DNA of 64,000 nt from Cafeteria roenbergensis (GCA_008330645.1 VLTN01000027.1:310001-374000), one strand, 5' to 3'; positions 1 to 10,714 are shown, counted from the first letter of the stretch. Notes: generated from the letters alone by a model not told the origin. A program made the numbers and translations.

Positions 1-822
1 CCCAGAGGGGACAGTCGCGGGCTTGGTCATGGTGGAGAGCGTGGGTTTCATGTCCGAGGAAGCCGCTGGTCTCCCGGTGCGAATGCGGCGCGCGTTGGTG
101 GAAGCCGCAGCCCGGGCTGTGGCGTCAGCGGACGCCTCTCGCGCCGGTCCGCGGCGAGGGGGCAGGGTGTACAAGTCCTTGCAGGAGGCTGCTGAAGCTC
201 GCCAGGCCAATGCCCGCGCGTGAGAGTTCGGGCGCCCCCCGCCCCAGTCGCGCTTGCTCAGGCCTCTGCTGCGCTCGCCCGCCTGCGCGTGGACCAGGGC
301 GCGCGCTGCCAGGGCCCAGCACCCCGCTCAGGCTCCCCGCAGCACCAACGGGCTCTTTTTGCTGTCCGTTGGCGGGATGGGGCCACGCACGCTGTTCCTC
401 GCAGGATCGGCGGGCAGCGGATCAGCGCGGAGGCAGCGCTTGCGCTTGCAACGCGCGGAGTCGTGCGAGCGTCGGGGCGGGATGGGGACGGCGGAGCTGC
501 AGACGCTGGCGTTACGTTCGCACACGACCGTCGGGCGCAGCTTCCGTCGCCGCTGTACCTGACCGAGTCGCAAGTGCAAGCGTTCTTCGCAGCGACTCGC
601 TGCCCTGTGCTTGTGCTGCGGGCCAAGGACGGCCTCGCCTTCCCAGAGGAGAGAGTTGCCAGCCGCATGGCCGCCTTTGCGGGCGACGCGCGGCAGCAGC
701 TCGTGCCCGGGCACCATCACATGCATGCCGACCCGGACACTGCCAAAGCGGTGGCCGACGCGGTGCTTGGCTTCCTTGCGGACCACGCTGGTCTGTCAGC
801 TCCTCCGGCAGCGAGCACTTGA
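1..822 (+). CDS. Alpha/beta hydrolase, serine hydrolase-like (SERHL/MEST type), 5' partial
   Basis: Two exons are visible, <2-219 and 405-822, joined by a 185-bp phase-2 intron (donor GTGAGA, acceptor after a CTGTTCCTCGCAG tract). They give the last 211 residues of the protein; the nucleophile-containing N-terminal half lies left of the window. The first exon reads GLVMVESVGF and then a helical cap ending YKSLQEAAEARQ. The second has RISAEAALALATRGV, the family stretch PSPLYLTESQVQAFF, the strand CPVLVLRAKDG, and the catalytic-histidine region PGHHHMHAD before a final helix. This order (strand, cap, DxR-LPSP loop, His loop) is that of serine hydrolase-like proteins in the alpha/beta hydrolase superfamily. 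The substrate is unknown. The splice junction restores the family sequence exactly, which supports the intron. Confidence 0.8.
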
Positions 823-1162
823 AAACGGTGCGTGTGATTGGAGACCTCACGTTGGGCGGCCACGCCGGGAAACCTCACCCTGGGAGCGCGCGGTGCGGCA
901 AGCCTCCGCCGTGCGATTGCAGTTTCTGCTCCGCCCTTGGCGTCCCGCGATGCCTACACTCTCAAGCCAGAAAACGACGAAGCGGGCCCGGCAGGGCAAC
1001 AAAGTCATGCCCCAGGCCCAGGCGTGCTCCCAAGAGGCTGCTCGCCTCGCTCGTGCGCGATCCCGACGAGCGGCAAAGAGCTGCAGAGCCCGGAGCACTC
1101 GACGTGGCCATTGTGAGTGGGAGCGCACTCGCCAAGCTGCTTCGCCGGGGCAGCCAGGGCTG
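823..1162. other. Intergenic region between hydrolase and BAR gene
   Basis: These 340 bp follow the hydrolase stop and precede the chosen ATG of the BAR protein. Frames are open here only because the DNA is GC-rich. No conserved peptide, RNA gene or clear promoter element was seen. Confidence 0.5.
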
Positions 1163-3818
1163 ATGGCCCGAGCCTTCCGCCGCATCCAAGAGACGATCGG
1201 CGCGCGGCCCTCTGTGGGGGATCGCGTGCTCAGCAAAGGTGCGGTGCGCGGTTGCGGGGTGACTGACCCGGCGGATGCGCTCCAGAACGTTCGTGAGCCA
1301 TCGCCTGCGCCCGCGAGCGAGCGCGCCGCTCGCGACGCCACTCCGTTCGACCCCCGCAGCGATCGACCGCACCAAGGCGCTACAACAAGAAGTGGCCGCC
1401 CTGAGGCGAAAGATCATGGCGTACGGCGAGGCCATGACCGGCAGTTCTCCCAGCGTCTTCGCCTTGGTTGAGGCCATGACTCGAGCAGGCACGACGGCGG
1501 CTGCGGAATCGCGCGTGTTCTACACGACGTTTGCAAGCGTCCACGAGCAGGTGAGGCCACTGGTTGGACGCGCTGCTGGCTTCATCTCGCTGTGGTGGTC
1601 GCGGCTCGCAACATAGCGGAGCGGCAGTCGGACAGCCGCGAGAGACCGTGCTGCGACTTGCCGGGGCCGGAATCGTGCCGCGCCATCGTCCTCGCAAGAT
1701 CGCAGACGGACCACCACTGCCAGCAGCGGTTCGACAACGCGTTCAAAACGGCCGTGGTCGCCTTCCTGGACGAGTGGGAAGCCGAGTTGGAGGCTGCAGA
1801 CGCCGCGGCCATCGCTGCGGAAAGGCAGTGTGCCGAGGTGGAGCACTACTCCGCAAAGGTGCTCAGCCTCCACGAGGCGGCCCGGGCACAGACCTCCAAG
1901 GGGCGCGCTGTGTCATCAGCGAATGCTGCCCGCTTGCAGCGGAATGAGGCCAAGCTGGAGGAGAGCAAGTCGACGTTTGGAGCGGCTCGGGACGCCGCGC
2001 TCACCGCCACTCACAAGTAAGACGACGCGCTCGCCCTCGGATTCAACGCTCCGAGCAGCAGCCTACGGCTTGGCCGTTTGACCACTCGGCGATTGTGCTC
2101 GCCGGCTGTGCATTCGCAGGGTCTGGGCATCGCGACGGCAGTGCTATGACACGGTGCTACTCAGGCTGATGCAGTTTGAGCGGGAGCGTGCTCGCGCCTT
2201 ATTTGGCGCCACCGAGGCCTACGACGACGCCACGCACAAGCTCGTAGCTGCCAAGCGCGCGTGGAGAACCCGCGAATTGGGTAAGTACGTCGGCGGCGCC
2301 TTTGTTGGCCCGCCAGAGGCGCTTGCCGAGGAGAGCGACGCAGCTCCTGTTGGCGCGGGCGCGGGTGCTGGCGCTGGCGCTGGCGTGGGGGCTGGCGTGG
2401 GTGCTGGCGCTGGCGCTGGCGCTGGCGTGGGGGCTGGCGTGGCCAGCGAGGCGCAGGGTCTGCCCGGCCATGGCGACAGGAGCAGCGCGAGGTCGGCAAT
2501 CCAGTCCCCAACTGCTGGCAAGGCCACGGCGGTGGCTCCCTCTGGCGCTCCCTCTGCTGCTCCCTCTGCGGCCGACTCCGAAGCTGCCGGCGGCAGCTGG
2601 CACGACACCACAGCTCCAGCGAGGGCGGGGCAAAGTTCCGCCGGACCTGCGCCCGAGGCAGCCGAAGGCAAGGCCCAGGGCGGTCGTCGCAGCATTTTCG
2701 GGTTCTCCTTTGGCGCTTCCAGGCCCGCAGGCACGGCAGCTGAGCCGACAACGTTTGCGCACGCTCCGCCGCCATCCAGCGACGGGTCTCGCACCCCTCC
2801 CTCTCAGACGGGGGATGCTGCTTGGGCGACCGGGCCGGGCATGTCGCCCCGATCCAGCCGCCCAACTGCCTCCAGAGCGAAACAAGGTGCTACCACAGCA
2901 AAGGGGCAAGCACTGGGGAGGCGCGGGGGGGCGGGTGCGGACGCGTTCGGGTTCGACGACGAGCTGCCCTCGGCTGGCAGCGCGATGCCTGGCGCGGCTG
3001 GCAGCGACGCGTTCGGGTTCGACGATGCGCTCGCCGACTCGTCGGCGACGCCAGCGACGACCACGCTCGACAAGGCCATGGGAGGGCGCTCTGCCAGGCG
3101 GCCCGGCCGGCCAGCCGAGGCGGCAGCCCCTGCGGCGAAGGCGCCAGGCGGAGCGGATGATTTCGGATTTGATGACGCCTCGCATGGCGCCGCCGGGGAA
3201 CCCCGTGACACGGATGCGTTCGGGTTCGACGACGAGCTGCCCTCGGCTGGCAGCGCGATGCCTGGCGCGGCTGGCAGCGACGCGTTCGGGTTCGACGACG
3301 CGCTCGCCGACTCGTCGGCGACGCCAGCGACGACCACGCTCGACAAGGCCATGGGAGGGCGCTCTGCCAGGCGGCCCGGCCGGCCAGCCGAGGCGGCAGC
3401 CCCTGCGGCGAAGGCGCCAGGCGGAGCGGACGATTTCGGATTTGATGACGCCTCGCATGGCGCCGCCGGGGAACCCCGTGACACGGATGCGTTCGGGTTC
3501 GACGACGAGCTGCCTGCGGCCACGACACAGCCTGCGCCCATTGCCAGGGCACGCCCGCCGGCCCAGCCACCGGCCCAGCCGAGGGCAACAGGCGGCGCAG
3601 TCTCGGACGGTTTCGGGTTCGATGACGACGACGCTGGATCGGGGGCCGCCGTCGCCGACGACTTCGGGTTCGAAGACCCCTCCCGTACCACGAGACCGGT
3701 CGTGCGCGGGTCAGCCAAGCCACAGCCTGCAGCGCCCCCAGCAGACCCGTTTGCGGAGCTGGTGAGAGACCGCTCGCCGGAGCAGTCCAGGCCTGGCAAC
3801 CCTTTTGAAATGTTTTGA
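1163..3818 (+). CDS. BAR-domain endocytic protein (amphiphysin/Rvs-like) with FGFDD repeats and C-terminal NPF
   Basis: Exons 1163-1238, 1360-1550, 1706-2016 and 2165-3818 give 743 residues; the third acceptor could instead be at 1723 or 1726, all in the same phase. Residues 1-250 are helical and follow the BAR pattern: an N-terminal amphipathic segment (MARAFRRIQETIG), helix KALQQEVAALRRKIMAYGEAM, helix RFDNAFKTAVVAFL through EVEHYSAKVLSLHEAARAQ, and a last helix LMQFERERARALFGATEAY. BAR dimers bend and sense membranes. The C-terminal 490 residues are low complexity: a Gly-Ala run, then nine FGF(D/E)D motifs within Ala/Pro-rich spacers, a DPF at 3748 and a terminal NPFEMF. NPF is the ligand of EH domains and DPF of the AP-2 alpha appendage, so a role as a membrane-curving endocytic adaptor is likely. 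No SH3 domain is present, unlike most amphiphysins. Junctions restore frame and helix pattern. The exact start is less certain. Confidence 0.78.
2350..2441 (+). repeat. GGCGCT-type microsatellite coding for (Gly-Ala)n
   Basis: An imperfect 6-bp repeat (GGCGCT/GGCGTG) in frame within the BAR gene encodes alternating Gly-Ala with some Gly-Val. It separates the BAR domain from the motif-rich tail. Confidence 0.85.
2940..3485 (+). repeat. Two near-identical 273-bp tandem units in the BAR gene
   Basis: Unit 1 (2940-3212) and unit 2 (3213-3485) are almost identical base for base and each codes for 91 residues (about 452-542 and 543-633). Each holds three FGFDD motifs. A third unit begins at 3486 and diverges after about 20 bases. 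The near identity points to a recent duplication, so copy number may vary between alleles. Confidence 0.92.
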
Positions 3819-4091
3819 CTCGTGAGCTCTGCGGGCCAATGCGTGCCATTTCAGGGAGTGGGTGCTGTTCCTCGTAGCTTGTTTGGCTGGCGAAACTGAC
3901 GGAAGCACTGCGGCATCGGGGCGAGGGGTCGCCGAGCGGCTGCGGCACGTTGCGTTGCGACTGCAGAGCTCAGGCTCGCCCTTGCCGCAAATGGCACGCT
4001 GCGTCCCCAGCGCGCACGCGACGGCAGACGGCGTGCTGCCCAAGGGTCAAGGCGGCCCGACGGCGGGAGTCGAGCGCCTGTGCCGGTGCGG

Positions 4092-7000
4092 ATGAAAATC
4101 CTGCTGGTCGGCATCCCGCCGAGGAAGGGCCGGCTGGACGAGAGGCGCTTGTGCGACGGGTTTCAAGCGCTGCTGCGCGACGCTGGCATCGAAGCGGGCA
4201 TCACCGCCCTGGGGTGCAGCGCCCTGGGGCCCTTTTTGTACCAGAAGGACACGCCGTTTACCGACCCAGCATCCATCGTCAGGTTCGACGCCGTTGACAT
4301 CGTGCTGCTCGTCGGCGACCCTGCTTCGGCGCTGCTGCCCTGGGAGACTGGCATGGAACAGGTTTCCATGCTTTGCGCTCAGTGCGCGCGCTTCAGCAAG
4401 CCTATGATCGCCTCTGGGCGAGGCGCGATGTGCCTGGTCATGGCCATTGCCATGGGGATGCATCGCTTTCGGCCGGCCAACCGCCAAGTCGCAGGCAGCG
4501 ACGCGGCGGACCCATCCGAGCTTCGCGCCGCAGCTGAGCGCGTCAGGAGAGAGCAAAGTGGGGTCTCTCCCTCTGGCAGCGGGGGGGCAAGTCGGGCTTC
4601 CCCGTCGCAGGCAGACCGCACGCGCAGCGCGGCGGCTGGGGCAGCGTGGGCCTCGCTGACCGGGCAAGCGGCAGCCGGCCGCCGGGCGGGCGGGGGCGGC
4701 GCTGCTGCGGCCGCGCAGGGCGTCCCGCTTAGCTCTGTAGTACCCGCAGCGCCCGAGAGCGGCGCAGACTCTTGGAGCAAGGGCCACCTGCGCGCCGCGC
4801 CGCTGCAGTTCCTCGACGACAGGACGGGCGACCTGCTCCACCTCAGCGAGCGACACGGGGCGTGGCACCCCGTGGCTTCCCTTTGCATGCGGCGGTGGGA
4901 CAAGTACAAGTCCGTGGAGCCGGGGGAGGACGTGCGGACCGGAGCAGCCGCCATGCGCGTCGCCGGTGACGCCTCGGCAAGACTCGCACCGCCCCCCGCA
5001 GGCGGCGAAAACAGCCTTCGTGTCTCCCAGGCCGCCGTTACACCAGCCGCCGCGTGCGACCCCGTGGCCACCGCGGCGGGAGCTCGCGCCTTCGCCGTGC
5101 AGTCCGCGTGCCGGTGGCGCATCGACGACAGGGCGCTTTCTCACAGGGCGCCCTCTTTCACCCCGCTCATCGCCCACCGCGCAGTCGGAGACCGCGCGCA
5201 AGGCGTGCTGGTGTTCCGCATCGGCAACGCCCTGGGAAGCATCCCGGACGCTCTCCACCCGGGGAATGCGCCGCTCCGGAGGGTGTTCGTGGCTCACCTG
5301 CGCTCTCTGGCAGCGGCCGCCGGTCGACGCGGCAGGCTAGGCGAGTCGGCCGCGGCACTCTCGCACTTGCAGCCGGAGGCCCTTGCCGGATCCCTGCCAC
5401 ACATCAACGAGGCGCCGCAGTCGGCGCCAGTCTTCTTTGCTGGGCGGGCCAAGGCGCCTTTCGAGCGCCTCGGCGACGTTGCAGCGTCTGTCAGGCGAGC
5501 CACAGCAGCAGAAAGCGCAGCGCTGGAGCAGGTACCCCGCGCAGAGGGAGCGCCCGGCTCGGCGCGCCGGGGGGCAGCGGGCAGGACGCCGCCAGCACCA
5601 GCGCCAGCACCAGCACCAGCACCAGCAGCGAGCTCCAGCACGGACCGGACGGCCGACCCCGGCAGCAGGCCCCAGATGCCGAGAGGCAGCCCAGTGCGGC
5701 CGCAGAGCGCCCGCCGAGCGAGGAGCGCCGCCAGCGCGCCGGCTGCAGGGCAGCCCAAGCAAGCACCGCAGGTGGGCTCCCTGGCCGTCGTGCAGGGCAG
5801 CCTGCCTGCAGGCGGGAAGCCGGGAGCAACCCCCCGGTTTGCGACGGCCAGGGGGTCTCGCCCTGCCATCGAGCTTCGTGGCAGTCGGTCCGGTGTCACA
5901 CTGGCTTTGGGCGTGCCGAGCGAGCACGCGGACGCGGACGGGATGACGCTCGAGGAGCGGTACCCGCGGTCTGAGCGCGAGCTGGCCGCCATCACAGCCC
6001 GTGACGAGGTCAATAGGCGCGCCGGCACGGGTGACGGCAGGCGCCGGCCCGCCTCCGCGGCTCCTGCCTCGCAGCGGCGTCGCTACGCACCGATGCGCTC
6101 TCCGCGGCAAGTCGCACGCGAAAAGGCCAAGCAAAGGCGCAGCCAGGCTGCCAGAGAGGCAGCCGAGGCCGGCCGCAGCCGCCGGTCCGTGCCTGCCCCG
6201 AGCTTGGGAGCCAGCTCTGCCAGCGGCGCGCCCCGCTCGGCAGCTCGGCAGTCCCACAGGCGAGCCACGCGGCGGCGAAGCAACCAGGCCCCAGAGGCAT
6301 CGAGGACGACGCTGCTGGGCGAGCGCCGCCACGCCACGTCCCCGGTGAACGTCCACCCGTCAGTCCGCGGCCTGCCAGGTCCGATCGTCAACCGTTCGCC
6401 CGCCTCACCCGCGGCCGAGCAGCTGGACGACGCGAACGACAAGACAAGGCGCTCGGGCGCCACAGCGCACGTGTTCGACTCGACTGCCTCGGCCCACCTG
6501 GGCGAGCAGGCCGCCGAGCGCCTCGTCTCGGAGAGCGTGTCGGTGCTGCGGCCCGCGTCGCCCTCCGGCGGCCTCCGGTTCTGGGACACCATCGCAGCCT
6601 CAGCGGCTGACACGGGGCGCGACCTCAGCGAGGCCTTTCTGCACACAGTTCGCCTTGGCCGGGAGGAGGCGGCAGAGCTAGACCTCATCATGTCGGGCGT
6701 TGTGCGCGGAAAGGGCGGCCGCGTGCACCGGCCCAACACGCTGCACGGCACCACGCGCAGCGGGGCCAGCGCATCTCTCCATCGCTTGGTTCCGCTGCGG
6801 GATGAGACTGCCTTGGTTGCCGGCCCATCGACTCTCTCCGCAGTCTCGCAGCCCGCCGCCTCCCCGCCGCGGGGGGCCTCCATAGCCTTCTCGACGAGCA
6901 GCGACTCGCCAGTTCGCAAGCCGGGAGGTCGCGATTCGGCGGCTGGGCCCAAGGCAGCCACAGCACGCCAGCTTGAGGCACAGGGCACAGCGCGGGGCGG

Positions 7001-8147
7001 CGATCGCCGCCCCGCGCTGCCGATTTTCGTGGCCACTTCGCAATTCGGCGACACACCCGTCACGCTTGGCCTGAAGCGGGCCCTGGACCGGAGAGGGCTG
7101 CGTGTAAGCGACGACGCGCGCTTGCTGTGGTCGGCTTCGCGAGGAGTGCCCCAGCTGTCCGCCGAAGAGGCTGCGGCCAAGGCGCTGCGAGAAGCGGACC
7201 CAGCGCTCGCAGAAGGCTTGCTCGCTTCGTCCCAAGCGAGGGCGGCCCAGCCGGCTGCGCAGGAGCGCCGCCCACGGAGCCTGGCGGTGGTGGCAGGGGG
7301 CCTGCACGGCACTGTGTTCGAAACGGCTCGCTGCATCAGCGATCCGGGCGTGGACGACCCGGGCTCTGGCAGCGCGGGTGGAGCTCGGCGTCGTGCCCGA
7401 GCCAGTTCGCGCTCGCGGCCCCGCGCGAAGCAGCTGGGGCTGGCCGAGATCGACATCTCAGAGACCCAGGCTGCAGCTCCGGGGCCCCTGGGCGCGGGAG
7501 GCGGAGCGGCCAAGGTCGGCTATCAGTGCATAGGCGCGCTGCTCGCACCGTCGTCCGGGTCTAACGCCAGGGAACTCAAGCCCGAGGCAGGCGCCGCAGG
7601 AGAGTTGGCGGGAACCGCCCATTCTGCTGCGGCGCTTCAGGCTGTGGCGAGAAGAGTTAACGTGACTGCGTCCCGCGTCAAGGCGATGCAGCGCCGCCCA
7701 GCACAGGCGGGACTCGCAGACGCCGACGCCAAGTCGCGGCGGCGCCTTCCGCAATCCGGGTTTCGCGCCCCGCCCGTGGATGGCATACCGCACTCCCTTG
7801 ACGCGCAAGAGGGAGCATACCAAGACAAGCTGACCTTGGAGCGACGCGAGGCAGCCGAGTCGCGGGCGCGGTGGATTTCGCCCAAGGCGTTCGTGACGTC
7901 CGTCGAAGGAGAGAGCAAGCGCAGACCGCACAAGCTGTTGTTGGAGTCGGGCGGCATCGTTGACGACCACCAGCCGTACAAGGATCCCGACCCGCGCCGT
8001 CGCTTCCGCGAGGAGACGAAGGAGCGGTTCCTGAGCCGCAACGGCTTTGTTGTAGTTGGGGACCCGTCCACATTTGGCGCGACAAGCGGTACCAAGCGCA
8101 CTGTGAAGCTGGGCGAGAAGCGGTACACCGGGGTCCAGACGGCCTAG
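4092..8147 (+). CDS. Unrecognised 1351-residue protein with a possible degenerate GATase/DJ-1-like N-terminus
   Basis: The first in-frame ATG is at 4092 and opens with a beta strand, MKILLVGIPPRKG. Residues 1-130 alternate strands and helices; VDIVLLVGDPASALLPW then FSKPMIASGRGAMCLV resembles a class I glutamine amidotransferase/DJ-1 fold at the nucleophile elbow, but no Cys sits at the elbow, so any such domain is probably inactive. A second conserved-looking patch lies around 4810-5230 (FLDDRTGDLLHL, HGAWHPVASL, and a segment ending VFRIGNALGSIP). The middle is Ala/Arg/Ser-rich with an Ala-Pro run, and the last 130 residues (WISPKAFVTSVEGE to GVQTA) are compositionally normal and probably folded. 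I do not recognise the family. The single uninterrupted frame, with patches of normal amino-acid usage at both ends, supports a real gene. Confidence 0.7.
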   Translation: MKILLVGIPPRKGRLDERRLCDGFQALLRDAGIEAGITALGCSALGPFLYQKDTPFTDPASIVRFDAVDIVLLVGDPASALLPWETGMEQVSMLCAQCARFSKPMIASGRGAMCLVMAIAMGMHRFRPANRQVAGSDAADPSELRAAAERVRREQSGVSPSGSGGASRASPSQADRTRSAAAGAAWASLTGQAAAGRRAGGGGAAAAAQGVPLSSVVPAAPESGADSWSKGHLRAAPLQFLDDRTGDLLHLSERHGAWHPVASLCMRRWDKYKSVEPGEDVRTGAAAMRVAGDASARLAPPPAGGENSLRVSQAAVTPAAACDPVATAAGARAFAVQSACRWRIDDRALSHRAPSFTPLIAHRAVGDRAQGVLVFRIGNALGSIPDALHPGNAPLRRVFVAHLRSLAAAAGRRGRLGESAAALSHLQPEALAGSLPHINEAPQSAPVFFAGRAKAPFERLGDVAASVRRATAAESAALEQVPRAEGAPGSARRGAAGRTPPAPAPAPAPAPAASSSTDRTADPGSRPQMPRGSPVRPQSARRARSAASAPAAGQPKQAPQVGSLAVVQGSLPAGGKPGATPRFATARGSRPAIELRGSRSGVTLALGVPSEHADADGMTLEERYPRSERELAAITARDEVNRRAGTGDGRRRPASAAPASQRRRYAPMRSPRQVAREKAKQRRSQAAREAAEAGRSRRSVPAPSLGASSASGAPRSAARQSHRRATRRRSNQAPEASRTTLLGERRHATSPVNVHPSVRGLPGPIVNRSPASPAAEQLDDANDKTRRSGATAHVFDSTASAHLGEQAAERLVSESVSVLRPASPSGGLRFWDTIAASAADTGRDLSEAFLHTVRLGREEAAELDLIMSGVVRGKGGRVHRPNTLHGTTRSGASASLHRLVPLRDETALVAGPSTLSAVSQPAASPPRGASIAFSTSSDSPVRKPGGRDSAAGPKAATARQLEAQGTARGGDRRPALPIFVATSQFGDTPVTLGLKRALDRRGLRVSDDARLLWSASRGVPQLSAEEAAAKALREADPALAEGLLASSQARAAQPAAQERRPRSLAVVAGGLHGTVFETARCISDPGVDDPGSGSAGGARRRARASSRSRPRAKQLGLAEIDISETQAAAPGPLGAGGGAAKVGYQCIGALLAPSSGSNARELKPEAGAAGELAGTAHSAAALQAVARRVNVTASRVKAMQRRPAQAGLADADAKSRRRLPQSGFRAPPVDGIPHSLDAQEGAYQDKLTLERREAAESRARWISPKAFVTSVEGESKRRPHKLLLESGGIVDDHQPYKDPDPRRRFREETKERFLSRNGFVVVGDPSTFGATSGTKRTVKLGEKRYTGVQTA
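5589..5628 (+). repeat. Short (GCACCA)n run coding for Ala-Pro
   Basis: An in-frame hexamer repeat, GCACCA/GCGCCA, codes for an alternating Ala-Pro linker in the 1351-residue protein. Confidence 0.8.
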
Positions 8148-8520
8148 CGTGTGCGTCGCCCAGCGAGTTTGCGCGCCGACTTGGTGATGCGCGCCGAGCA
8201 CTATTGTCAGCTCTGCAAATTGCAGTCGTGAGTTCGTGGCACCAAGAGGAGAAGCAAAGCTCGTGCGGACTGTTGCGTGTTCGGACTGGCAGCGCACCCT
8301 AGAGCCGTACTGCGCGCGCGGGAGAAGCAAGCCTGGTGTTGCGGCGCACTCCCAGGACGACCGCATTGCTCCCTCGCCACGGCCGCAAACGACTTGTGTT
8401 GGTGGTGCTACGCGTCCAAGCGAGTCACGCAGGCGCCGAGAATGTGTACGCAGCGGCAGAACAAACCGCTCGCCGGGCAGCCCAGCGCTCAGCAAAGGGG
8501 ATGCGGGGCCGCGGCACCGC
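8148..8520. other. Convergent intergenic region
   Basis: These 373 bp lie between the stop of the 1351-residue protein (+) and the stop of the PROPPIN gene (-). They hold both 3' ends. No gene or RNA was recognised. Confidence 0.5.
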
Positions 8521-10366
8521 CTAGCTTCGTGCGGACTTGACAAAGGGAGCGTACGCCAGCCGCTCCGCTTCGCCACCGCGGTCAAAGCTTGCCTTGAGAT
8601 AGCTGCCCTTTTCCGTGACGACAATGACCGTGTTTCGCTCTGCGCCAAAGGCGCAGATGCTCTTCTTGGCCTCGGTGCGGAACTGAGCGTAGGAGCGATC
8701 GTCAACCATGAACCGAGGGAGGACGCTGGTGAACATGCCGCCGATGCCGCCAGATGATCCCGGCGCTGCGCCGGCCTCGGCGCCCGCACGACCTGCCCCG
8801 TCAGCACCCGTTCCGGACGACGCGCCAGCGGACGCTGCAGCACCGACGCCCGTGGACCCGCCAGGCGCTGCCCCCCCTGCGCCCGCCGGGCCGCCTCGAG
8901 CGGCCGCACCCGCGGCCTCGCTTCCCCCGGCGCCCGAGCCGGCAGCCGCATGCCCGCTCGTGAGGCCAGCCGCTGCCTCATCGTCGGCGCTGTCGCTCCG
9001 TGTCGCGGCCCTTGCATCGCCGCCCGCTCCGCCAGTGGCATCGCCTGCAGCTCCGGACACGACCGCGGCGTCGCGGCTGTCGTGGACTTGCGGCGCGAGC
9101 TTGAACACGTGGCAAGTGCCCTTTTCGCTGGTGAGGGCCAGCATCGTGGCGCCAGGGCTGAACGCGATGCTCCAAATAGTGGTGTGGTCAGTCCCTCGGC
9201 GGAGCTCCTGGAGCAGGGAGCCATCTGCGGTGTTGAAAATCCGCACGAGCGTCCCCTTGCCGCTTGCCGTGGCCAGTCTGCTCCCTGTGTGGTTCAGCTG
9301 CAGGCACGCAATGTCCGACTCGTGGGCGTTGACGAAGACGGTTTCGTGCCTATCGTAGAGCTCCACGCGGACCTTGCCTCGCTGCATCGCAGGGCACGCC
9401 AGCACGTTGTGGGAAGGCGCGGCCGAAAGGGCGCAGAGGCCCGTGGGGTTGTCGGCCGTCTCAATCGCATGGACGCGCGCCAGATCGGCGAAGTTGTACA
9501 CCTGCGGCGAGGCAGGCGGCGGGGAGCGGGGAGCGGGAAGCGGGAAGCTCTCGCTCGGGGTCGCACGAGTCGCGACGAGCGAGGCTCAGCTTTGAATGCG
9601 CGCGTTGGGGCCGGCCGCCTCACGTAGAGCTTGCGCTGCAGCACGACCACAATCCGATCCCGCCGGAGGCGAACCCCCCGCACTTCGGAGCGGAAGCTCA
9701 GCTCCCCAATGCACCGGTTCTGGTGGTCATCCCAGATCATGACCTTCTCCTTCGGGTAACGCGGGCTCTCGCCTCCTCCCACGAGGGCCAAAATGTTGCA
9801 GCGAAACAGCATCTCAACCCTGCCGATGCCGCCGTGCGTAAAGTCTGCGTGGCACCAGAAGCGGCCGGAACGACAAACGGGAGGCGTGAGCGTGGCAACG
9901 TGGCCGCCGCCACGGCGCCGCCCTCCCGTTGCCAAGCGGCTCCGTTCCTCCCCTGCCGCGGGTGGCCGCAGCGCGAGCAAGAAGCCCCGCATTGTCGCGA
10001 GCCCAGCGCCTCCCGTCCGATGCCCGATGCGCGCCTGGGATGCAGCAATCGCCATCTCACCACGCTGGAATGTCTCCTTGAACGGGTTGCAGCTGTAAAT
10101 GCGGAAGCCGGAGCGAGTTCCGCAAGCAAAGCAGCCTGCAGACGGGGTACGCATCCAATCCAGCCGAGAGCAGCAGCAGGGGTGGGTTGCGGCGAGCGGG
10201 CTGGTGCGACGGGCGCGCAGCGTCTGGCGGCCTTCCGCGGTCCCGCAGCTCAGCCTCGGCGGCGCGCCCAGGGAGGGTGCGGCCAGCGCCTGCGCTCACT
10301 TGCATCTTGATTGAAGCCCACGTACAGCAGCTCCGTTGTCGAGGTCGTGCTGTCGGACAGGTCCAT
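8521..10366 (-). CDS. PROPPIN beta-propeller, ATG18/WIPI3-4 (WDR45-like)
   Basis: On the minus strand exons 10366-10300, 10135-10061, 9844-9624 and 9501-8521 give 447 residues. Every junction restores PROPPIN sequence: [47 protein letters not shown]. Family hallmarks follow in order: FNQDx[55 protein letters not shown], and the phosphoinositide-binding LRRG (ELRRG). PROPPINs bind PI3P/PI(3,5)P2 and act in autophagosome formation. The spelling is closest to WIPI3/WIPI4. An Ala/Gly-rich insertion of about 110 residues sits where loop 6CD of the propeller should be. Donors are GTGAGC, GTGAGA and GTGAGG. The gene diverges from the deubiquitinase across 348 bp. Confidence 0.93.
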
Positions 10367-10714
10367 GGCTGGTCAGCGGCGCGATTCGAGCTGAGGTCAG
10401 CGAGAGGCTTCAGCCGCGCAAGGCGCACTCGTGGTCGATCACTGGCCGCCGGGCGGATGGGCTCCTGCGCACCGGGCAGCGCAGCGCAAGTCGCCTGTGC
10501 ACTTGCCGACTCGACCCTCGCGGGGCGGGCCAGTGTGGCGCGGGGCGTCCCTGTCTCGGGCGGCCAGGGAATTGCGGCAGGGCTGGGCAGAGTTGCGGGG
10601 ACTAGGCCGCCGCTCGAATCAGGGCCAAATCTGGCCCCGGTGCTGGAGTCCGGACAAGGCTGGAAATTGCTGCAGGATCCACTCGAGGGCAAGCGCCCGG
10701 CGCCTCGGGCGGAG
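10367..10714. promoter_or_regulatory. Divergent intergenic region, likely shared promoter
   Basis: These 348 bp separate the ATG of the PROPPIN gene (-) from the ATG of the deubiquitinase (+), so both promoters must lie here or within the 5' exons and introns. No TATA-like or other known element is obvious. The call rests on gene orientation alone. Confidence 0.4.

Noticed and set aside
4200-4470. Active glutamine amidotransferase
   Set aside because: The elbow lacks the catalytic Cys and no His/Glu pair could be placed, so only fold similarity is proposed.
7458-9224. 588-residue minus-strand frame overlapping two genes
   Set aside because: It runs antisense to the C-terminal part of the 1351-residue protein and out of frame with the PROPPIN exons. 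It is a composition artefact.
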